Shown: positions 1 through 4,350 of the stretch, one piece after another | Layout of the letters: each line of letters starts with the position of its first letter | Position numbering within the stretch: the first letter of the stretch is position 1 | Notes under the pieces: model-generated | Database searches by the model: none | Told to the model about the DNA's origin: nothing | Seen by the model: the letters and a program-made list of their open reading frames with translations, nothing else | Position numbers and translations under genes: made by a program | NCBI GenBank assembly: GCA_002335355.1 | Contig: DCTD01000070.1 | Coordinates: forward strand, 11,267-17,719 | DNA length: 6,453 nt | Reading direction: 5' to 3' | Source: Patescibacteria group bacterium UBA1449 | Lineage (GTDB): Bacteria; Patescibacteriota; Microgenomatia; UBA1400; UBA1449

Positions 1-3
1 AGA

Positions 4-615
4 ATGCGGCTGCAATCAGCCGAACACTTTAACGCTCTTTGGCAAGAAACTCAACAAATACTAGAGAACGACCCCAGAAATCAACAGATTGTTGCTGAAC
101 TTAAACGTCTAAGAAAAGTAGGTAAAGAAATATTTGGATCGTGGAATACTTTTGTAGAAGTGATAGACATTCATGGTAAAAGATTAGTCAAGCAACCATA
201 CCAACCAAAAACTACATACCCAACAGTAAAACCGGAAGACTTCGGAAAAGACCTTAGAACGTTATCAAAAGATGGGATAACTCTAGAAATGCAGCAATGT
301 GCTATAGAGCGCACAATAGCCAGAGGGGGCATGATTTCAATATCAGGAGGATATCATTTTGTAGGCTTAGACGGAAGCTGCACGTTCCCAGTGACCATAT
401 CCAGACATTCTCTTTCACAACACAGAGGAAATCAGTGTAACCTCATTGTTCGTTTTAACCATGATACTACAAAAATCGAATACGGTCTTGATAATCAAGC
501 CTTCACTGATTCTTATGAACAGTATCTTAGCTCTATACGACAGGAATGTGCTGATCGTTCAAGACCTGCACTATGTAATCATAGAGTCGGTTTAGAAAGC
601 TTATTTAGAAAGTAG
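4..615 (+). CDS. Hypothetical protein, 203 aa visible, possibly 5'-partial
   Basis: I do not recognise this protein. The reading frame is open to the left edge of the window (only one codon, AGA, precedes the ATG), so the true start may lie upstream; the stop is TAG at 613-615. The sequence has a polar, helical N-terminal part (about residues 1-45, rich in Gln, Glu, Lys and Arg). A more mixed part follows, including a Gly-rich stretch GGMISISGGYHFVGLDGSC at about 108-126 that is probably beta-rich. Cysteines are at 99, 126, 145, 182 and 191. There is no signal peptide or membrane helix, so it is probably cytosolic. It is the only plus-strand gene here and converges on the 272-aa gene with a 4-base gap and no visible terminator between them, so the two transcripts probably overlap at their 3' ends. 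Length, a clean frame and absence of a competing long frame support coding. No function is assigned. Confidence 0.7.
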   Translation: MRLQSAEHFNALWQETQQILENDPRNQQIVAELKRLRKVGKEIFGSWNTFVEVIDIHGKRLVKQPYQPKTTYPTVKPEDFGKDLRTLSKDGITLEMQQCAIERTIARGGMISISGGYHFVGLDGSCTFPVTISRHSLSQHRGNQCNLIVRFNHDTTKIEYGLDNQAFTDSYEQYLSSIRQECADRSRPALCNHRVGLESLFRK

Positions 616-619
616 ATAT

Positions 620-1438
620 TTACTCTGTTAGTACTACTACTCCCATTTGACTGAGTTCAAAGGTTGCTTTATCCCCATCAACTGTAGCTTCCATTACGTT
701 CCACTCCTTGCCATCATAAAACTGGACTTTGCCCTGGGCAGCTTCTTGAGATTGCAGTGTCACTTTCATAGGTTTTTTAAGCACATCTGTTTTCTCAGCA
801 AAGATACCATAGGGTCCTAAGATCACTTTATCTGTTAGATCTTTAGGTAATCCAAAAGTGTTGGTGATGATAATATCTGCAGTATTTGGTAAAGCACCAT
901 TAACATCAATGGTTAACCTCACATCACGGGACGTTAGTTTGCCTTGCTTTTCCCCAACATTTTGTTGAGTAAAATCACCTTTCAAAACATACTCCTGGCC
1001 ACCGGTAAAGGTAAGTTTTAGACTGCCTCCAGTGACATCAGCATCACACTTACAACGCCCTTTAGAACAGGTTCCAAACTCCAGTGGCTTATGGGTTGCT
1101 TTAGGATCAGAAAAATCTCTTCGGCCAAAAACCCCTTGAATCAGTTTTGTGGTGGTATATTCCAGTTCATACTCAGCCATGTTTTCACCATTTTTTAAGT
1201 TTTCTACCAGTAAATCCACACCATTACACCCAATAGAACTGTCATTGTTTGAATGTGGGATTAAGGCAACATAAGGACGCTGAGCCATCGGTAAGGTGTT
1301 AACCTTGGAAACTGTTGGCGGAGTTTCAACTAAGTCAGGTGGTTGTGTATTAGCACTAGGTTTTCGAATGATAAAGTATCCTCCTGCAGACAAGATGATA
1401 ACGACAAGCCCTACAAGGAGTGGTACATATTTTTTCAT
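620..1438 (-). CDS. Membrane-anchored extracytoplasmic protein of unknown function, 272 aa
   Basis: The N-terminus is Met-Lys-Lys followed by one hydrophobic helix (about residues 4-24), then a short basic patch (RK) and a Pro/Thr-rich linker (about 27-48). This is the layout of an uncleaved signal anchor with the C-terminal domain outside the cell; there is no lipobox Cys behind the helix. The outer domain (about 55-272) alternates short hydrophobic strands with Gly turns and is probably beta-rich. It carries Cys71 and a tight cluster Cys124, Cys129, Cys131 (GTCSKGRCKCD), which could form disulfides or bind metal. Near the end is a YDGKEWNVMEATVDGDKATFELSQMG segment, which resembles the closing strands of beta-sandwich surface proteins. 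It lies 102 bases downstream of glyS on the same strand. No Shine-Dalgarno is seen before the ATG at 1438; the start is chosen because it gives a complete signal anchor. Function is unknown. Confidence 0.8.
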   Translation of the reverse strand: MKKYVPLLVGLVVIILSAGGYFIIRKPSANTQPPDLVETPPTVSKVNTLPMAQRPYVALIPHSNNDSSIGCNGVDLLVENLKNGENMAEYELEYTTTKLIQGVFGRRDFSDPKATHKPLEFGTCSKGRCKCDADVTGGSLKLTFTGGQEYVLKGDFTQQNVGEKQGKLTSRDVRLTIDVNGALPNTADIIITNTFGLPKDLTDKVILGPYGIFAEKTDVLKKPMKVTLQSQEAAQGKVQFYDGKEWNVMEATVDGDKATFELSQMGVVVLTE

Positions 1439-1447
1439 AGCTTGTTT

Positions 1448-1526
1448 GTCATTCCGGCGAAGACGACTAACTTGGTTTGCAATAACACCAAATTAAGTAA
1501 GATATATCGCCTCTGTTCGGCATGAC
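1448..1526. repeat. Imperfect short inverted repeat in the glyS downstream spacer
   Basis: GTCATTCCG at 1448-1456 is matched in inverted orientation by CGGCATGAC at 1518-1526 (8 of 9 positions). They flank about 61 bases that fill most of the spacer between glyS and the 272-aa gene. The bases just inside (GCGAAGACG and CGCCTCTG) are also loosely complementary. The GTCATTCCGGCGAA wording recalls short palindromic intergenic repeats common in many bacteria, but with one copy in view I cannot show that this is a repeat family. There is no T tract, so it is not a convincing terminator for glyS. Confidence 0.3.
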
Positions 1527-1540
1527 TGATTTTTGATTGT

Positions 1541-2926
1541 TTACTTAATTTTATCTGCAAAATAGGCTTCTAACTGAGCAACTTCAACTCTGTCTTGCTG
1601 CATTGTATCCCGGTGACGTACTGTTACCGTTCCTTGTTCAAGCGTATCATAATCAACCGTGATACAAAAGGGGGTACCAATTTCATCCTGAGCATAATAC
1701 CGTTTGCCAACGTTACCCCGTTCGTCCCATGCAACTGTCCACTGCTGCTGAAGTGTTTGATAAATCTCTCGGGCTTTAGTAACTAGCTGTTCTTTGTTTT
1801 TGACCAGCGGAAACACGGCAATTTTATATGGAGCTAAAGCGATAGGCAATCGCAAAACTACCCGGTTTTCTTCCTGAACGTAACTCTCAATTAAAGTGAC
1901 TAACAGTGTCCTATCCATTCCAAACGTTGGTTCAATCACATGAGGGATGAACTTTTTATTGGTCACTGGATCGGTATACCGCAAATCCACCCCTGATTTT
2001 TCCATATGGTTACGTAAGTCGTAGTCAGTGCGATACGCCAAGCCATACATTTCTTTCCAACCAAAGGGGAAAAGGTATTCAATATCTTCAGTCCGCTTCG
2101 AGTAGTGAGATCGTTCCTCATCACTATGTGCCCTCCACCTCAGATGCTCTTCCTTAATCCCTAATATCTCAGTTGTCCATTGCCACATTTCTTCTTGCCA
2201 ATATTCATATAACTTACTCCAGTCCTGCTCATCGGGATCAAAGAAGTACTCAAATTCTGAGAGATTAAACTGCAAAGTCCGAAAAATGAAATTCCCAAGC
2301 GTAATCTCATTACGAAAGGCTTTTCCACTCTGAGCCAGCCCAAATGGTAGTCTTCTGCCACCAAATGAGTCTAAAACGTTCTTAAAATTTACAAACATTC
2401 CCTGGGCAATCTCTCCCCGCAAGTACACTGTATTTTTTTCTCCGGTAACAATACCTACAGAAGTTTCAAAAAGAAGATTAAACTTCCTAGGTTTTGTCCA
2501 ATTCACTTTATTACATTTAATACAAGGGATCTTATTTTCAGTAACAATCTTTTCCAGGTCTTCCAATGACAACCCCTCAACTTTTATTTCTTTTCCCTGT
2601 GACTCAAAATAGTCTTCAATTAAGTGATCAACCCGAGTCCGGTTTTGACACTCTCGACAATCTATCAGAGCATCAGTAAAACTCTGAACATGACCCGAAG
2701 CTTCCCATACTTTTGGGCTCATGAGGATATTTGTATCAAGCCCTAACATGTCACTTCTCCTGTGAACAAACGTCTGCCACCAAAGGTTTTGAATATTACG
2801 CAATAACTCTACTCCTAACGGTCCATAATCCCAGGTATTAGCCAAACCTCCGTAAATTTCAGATCCTTGGTAGACAAATCCACGACGTTTAGCAAGAGCA
2901 ACAACTGACTGCATGACATCTGACAT
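1541..2926 (-). CDS. glyS: Glycine--tRNA ligase, single-chain class II type, 461 aa
   Basis: It charges tRNA-Gly with glycine using ATP, in the cytosol. It is the homodimeric, eukaryote/Thermus-like GlyRS, not the alpha2-beta2 GlyQ/GlyS enzyme. The N-terminus has the family block KRRGFVYQGSEIYGG (about 13-27) followed by NTWDYGPLG (30-38). An insertion carries two Cys pairs, Cys90/Cys93 and Cys135/Cys138, as in zinc-binding members. Class II motif 2 is at about 200-226 (QSGKAFRNEI, then GNFIFRT) and motif 3 at about 331-342 (IEPTFGMDRTLL). The anticodon-binding domain covers about 364-458. Length and domain order are complete. The residues after FIFRT read LQFNLSEFEYFF, where most bacterial enzymes have REFEQMEIEFF. 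An in-frame TAG at 2936-2938 limits upstream extension, and the ATG at 2926 gives the normal family N-terminus; no Shine-Dalgarno is visible. Upstream lies a glycine T-box, so expression should rise when tRNA-Gly is uncharged. Bacterial single-chain GlyRS genes may be named glyS or glyQS. Confidence 0.97.
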   Translation of the reverse strand: MSDVMQSVVALAKRRGFVYQGSEIYGGLANTWDYGPLGVELLRNIQNLWWQTFVHRRSDMLGLDTNILMSPKVWEASGHVQSFTDALIDCRECQNRTRVDHLIEDYFESQGKEIKVEGLSLEDLEKIVTENKIPCIKCNKVNWTKPRKFNLLFETSVGIVTGEKNTVYLRGEIAQGMFVNFKNVLDSFGGRRLPFGLAQSGKAFRNEITLGNFIFRTLQFNLSEFEYFFDPDEQDWSKLYEYWQEEMWQWTTEILGIKEEHLRWRAHSDEERSHYSKRTEDIEYLFPFGWKEMYGLAYRTDYDLRNHMEKSGVDLRYTDPVTNKKFIPHVIEPTFGMDRTLLVTLIESYVQEENRVVLRLPIALAPYKIAVFPLVKNKEQLVTKAREIYQTLQQQWTVAWDERGNVGKRYYAQDEIGTPFCITVDYDTLEQGTVTVRHRDTMQQDRVEVAQLEAYFADKIK

Positions 2927-3059
2927 AAGTACATACTATCATCGTAAGTAACCTTGAAGAGCAAATATATCTTTCAAATACAAATTTTCTTTTCTATCTC
3001 TTTTTTAGCCCTTATGATGACTTTTGTTTAGGAATGTTTATCACAGTTCTGCTTTGCAG
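2927..3059 (-). other. Leader segment between the T-box terminator and glyS
   Basis: This is about 133 bases of A/T-rich sequence that only a read-through transcript would contain. Immediately after the U tract is a small perfect hairpin, TCTGC-AAA-GCAGA (3060-3048). The rest is purine-rich and shows no clear hairpin, no second promoter that I trust, and no Shine-Dalgarno at normal distance from the glyS ATG. An AAGG at 2952-2955 is too far from that ATG (about 25 bases). Confidence 0.4.
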
Positions 3060-3117
3060 AAAAAAACACCTTCCCCCCTACATTACTAACTTAATAATAA
3101 TGTAGGGACGAAGGTGT
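3060..3117 (-). terminator. Intrinsic terminator of the glyS T-box
   Basis: On the minus strand ACACCUUC (3117-3110) pairs with GAAGGUGU (3073-3066), and CCCUACAUUA (3107-3098) pairs with UAAUGUAGGG. Only a G-G mismatch and a U-G pair lie between the two blocks. The loop is about 12 nt and the hairpin runs straight into a U tract (3066-3060). The 5' arm contains CGUCCCUAC, which is also the 3' strand of the antiterminator, so the two structures are mutually exclusive as expected for a transcriptional T-box. Confidence 0.93.
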
Positions 3118-3245
3118 AAATGTCTCCGCGGTTCCACCCTACTTGGCAGTGATGGTAAACCAATCAGCTGCCCTCTTTTTAGACTGCAGCTTTCCGCCCT
3201 ACGCGGAAACGACCGTTAGCCAAACGATCAAAGCTGCTTACTACT
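3060..3245 (-). promoter_or_regulatory. T-box riboswitch, glycine-type, with a very short Stem I, upstream of glyS
   Basis: The T-box core AGGGTGGAACCGCG is present without mismatch at 3140-3127. The antiterminator forms from GUAGGG (3142-3137) with CCCUAC (3107-3102) and from GCGGAG (3129-3124) with CUUCGU (3113-3108), leaving the 7-nt bulge UGGAACC. The bulge reads UGGA, which fits the UCCA 3' end expected for bacterial tRNA-Gly (discriminator U). Stem III is GGCAG...CUGCC (3172-3145) with an inner UGAU-U-GG/CCAUCA stem and a UUUA loop. The 5' region is short: GCAGC/GCUGC (3237-3233 with 3190-3186) closes two hairpins. The first has GAUCGUU/AACGGUC around the loop UGGCU; the second has UUUCCGC/GCGGAAA around GUAGG. 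GGC in the first loop (3221-3219) is a glycine codon and the best specifier candidate. There is no Stem II. The class and the regulated gene are very secure; the specifier assignment and the fold of Stem I are inferred by eye. Confidence 0.93.
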
Positions 3246-3251
3246 AACTGT

Positions 3252-3281
3252 ATGGTAGCACTTTTTTGAGTTATTTTGCAA
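3252..3281 (-). promoter_or_regulatory. Probable promoter of the T-box/glyS transcript
   Basis: On the minus strand TTGCAA (3281-3276) is followed after 18 bases by TACCAT (3257-3252), with TG one base upstream of the -10, giving an extended -10 (TGCTACCAT). Each hexamer matches the sigma-70 consensus at 4 of 6 positions. Transcription would start near 3243-3246, just before the first T-box helix at 3237, which is the expected geometry. It starts 11 bases after the stop of the 121-aa gene, so glyS can be expressed independently of recO. Confidence 0.5.
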
Positions 3282-3292
3282 GATATTCAGAA

Positions 3293-3658
3293 TTATTCAT
3301 GAGTAGTTTCTAATCTCTTAATAAGATCTCTAATAACGTCTACTGCTGTAAAGAATTCGTCTTTACTGACCCAATCGTGCTTACTTATATGTCGAAATAA
3401 TTCCTCGGGATCTGTACCACTCTTATCATTAAAGAGTAACTCAGCAACTATACAAAACTTATAAACTGCATCACGTCTTATTGCTAATTTTGTATCTAAA
3501 GAAACATAATCTCGATCTTCGTCATACCACATATTCTTCCAATACCTACCTAAATTTTGAAGTAATTGATCTTTTACCTGAGGATCATCAGGTAAGTATA
3601 AAAAACGGTCTTCGTTATTTAATTCATGTATCTCAGCTGGTTCTTCATCTTTAAGCAT
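3293..3658 (-). CDS. Hypothetical protein, 121 aa, acidic and helical
   Basis: I do not recognise this protein. It is strongly acidic, with many Asp and Glu residues throughout (for example DEEPAEIHELNNEDRF at about 4-19 and DEDRDYVSLD at 46-55). It appears mostly helical: about 26-44, 55-77, 84-92 and 98-118. There is a single Cys (69), no membrane segment and no signal peptide, so it is probably a small soluble cytosolic protein. The gene follows recO on the same strand after a 66-base gap with no terminator, so co-transcription is possible. A TATACT at 3695-3690 could instead serve as a -10 with a leader of about 30 bases. The ATG at 3658 has no Shine-Dalgarno. It ends 11 bases before the glyS promoter. 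Coding is supported by a clean frame filling the gap between recO and the T-box and by ordinary amino acid composition; no function can be given. Confidence 0.7.
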   Translation of the reverse strand: MLKDEEPAEIHELNNEDRFLYLPDDPQVKDQLLQNLGRYWKNMWYDEDRDYVSLDTKLAIRRDAVYKFCIVAELLFNDKSGTDPEELFRHISKHDWVSKDEFFTAVDVIRDLIKRLETTHE

Positions 3659-3724
3659 AGAGATAAAAAGAGTAGATGACTCTAACGTTAGTATATGAGT
3701 TGTAAATGAAGAAGAGGTGAAATG

Positions 3725-4276
3725 TTATAGCTCTAAGTGCTGACCAGCAACAAGTTTTTTTTCGATAATGTTTTCAATATATTCTTTCAAAACTTCATAG
3801 GTATCACTTGTTGGAACGCCAAACCCAAGATATTCTAAAATCCGTATCTGAAACCGGGCCAAGATCTTATCTGCTTTTTCTTTCGTAAGTTTTGTAGTAG
3901 CTAAAAACGTAAATGCTTTTTCCATCAGCTCAAATATCTCTTCATTTGCCTGGTGTTCAACCGATAGTTTGTCTATAAGTTCAATGAGCTGGTAAGCAAC
4001 ATGAGTTTTTAGATAGTCCTGGCTTAATGAAAAATTATTCGTTACAAGCTCAACTTCAGCAATACTATCCATCCCTTTTGTCTTGTATACAATCATTGAG
4101 ACTTTGTTGAGTAACTCTAAAGCTCCAGCCCGGCGGGAGTTGATTTTCCTAATACCCTTGGCTATCAGAATTGCTTTCCCTAACTCACGGGAAAAAACAG
4201 TGATTATCTTATCTGCTTCACCATAGTTTTTGCGTTTAAGAATAAAAGCGTGTAATCGGTATGTTTTTTGATTCAT
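3725..4276 (-). CDS. recO: DNA repair protein RecO, short form, 183 aa
   Basis: RecO works with RecR in RecFOR-type recombinational repair: it binds single-stranded DNA, promotes annealing and helps load RecA in place of SSB. The N-terminal OB-fold (about 1-80) carries the family pattern: AFILKRKNYGEADKIITVFSR (10-30), then ELGKAILIAKGIRK, then the RRAGALELLNKV block (49-60). The C-terminal helical domain starts at about 84 and includes the FQIRILEYLGFGVP segment (142-155), where longer RecO proteins continue into a CxxC...CxxC zinc site. Here the protein ends at 183 residues instead of about 240, and contains no cysteine at all. There is no sign of a frameshift, and short zinc-free RecO proteins are, to my knowledge, usual in Patescibacteria. 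The gene sits two genes upstream of glyS, as in the Bacillus recO-glyQ-glyS order. An extended -10 ends 8 bases before the ATG, which suggests a leaderless or near-leaderless mRNA. Confidence 0.9.
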   Translation of the reverse strand: MNQKTYRLHAFILKRKNYGEADKIITVFSRELGKAILIAKGIRKINSRRAGALELLNKVSMIVYKTKGMDSIAEVELVTNNFSLSQDYLKTHVAYQLIELIDKLSVEHQANEEIFELMEKAFTFLATTKLTKEKADKILARFQIRILEYLGFGVPTSDTYEVLKEYIENIIEKKLVAGQHLEL

Positions 4277-4292
4277 AGTGTTTAATCATACC
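4277..4292 (-). promoter_or_regulatory. Extended -10 promoter of recO, probably leaderless
   Basis: On the minus strand TGGTATGAT (TG at 4293-4292, TATGAT at 4290-4285) lies directly after the U tract of the upstream terminator and 8 bases before the recO ATG at 4276. No good -35 is visible, but extended -10 promoters can do without one. Start-site geometry places the 5' end at or within a few bases of the ATG. Confidence 0.45.
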
Positions 4293-4294
4293 AC

Positions 4295-4333
4295 TAAAAA
4301 GACCACTGATTGATACAGTCAACCAGTGGTCTT
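4295..4333 (-). terminator. Intrinsic terminator after the DUF4012 gene
   Basis: On the minus strand AAGACCACUG (4333-4324) pairs perfectly with CAGUGGUCUU (4308-4299), and GUUGA/UCAAU extends the stem inside, giving 15 pairs around the loop CUGUA. It is followed by a U run (4300-4296). The hairpin begins 17 bases after the DUF4012 stop codon. The plus-strand side is followed by AAATACA, so it works in the minus direction only. It separates the DUF4012 transcript from recO. Confidence 0.9.
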
Positions 4334-4350
4334 AAATACAACAGTAACCG

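Noticed and set aside
1470..1500. Weak hairpin TTGGT...ACCAA as a glyS terminator
   Set aside because: Only 5-6 pairs around a long loop and no U tract behind it on the minus strand.
1296..1525. Plus-strand frames of 60-66 codons over the start of the 272-aa gene
   Set aside because: They are antisense to the signal-anchor region of that gene and have no recognisable features.
2892..2942. Short minus-strand frame MIVCTYVRCHAVSCCSC overlapping the glyS start, with an AAGG 9 bases upstream
   Set aside because: Only 17 codons, overlapping the well-supported glyS N-terminus in another frame, and no family or conservation to support a leader peptide.
3241..3258. Hairpin TGCTAC...GTAGTA on the minus strand, a possible start of Stem I
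   Set aside because: It overlaps the best -10 (TACCAT at 3257-3252), so it would lie in the promoter and not in the RNA; its loop also has no glycine codon.
3682..3691. Small palindrome CTAACGTTAG between recO and the 121-aa gene as an operator
   Set aside because: Ten bases of palindrome are expected by chance in AT-rich DNA, and no second copy is seen.
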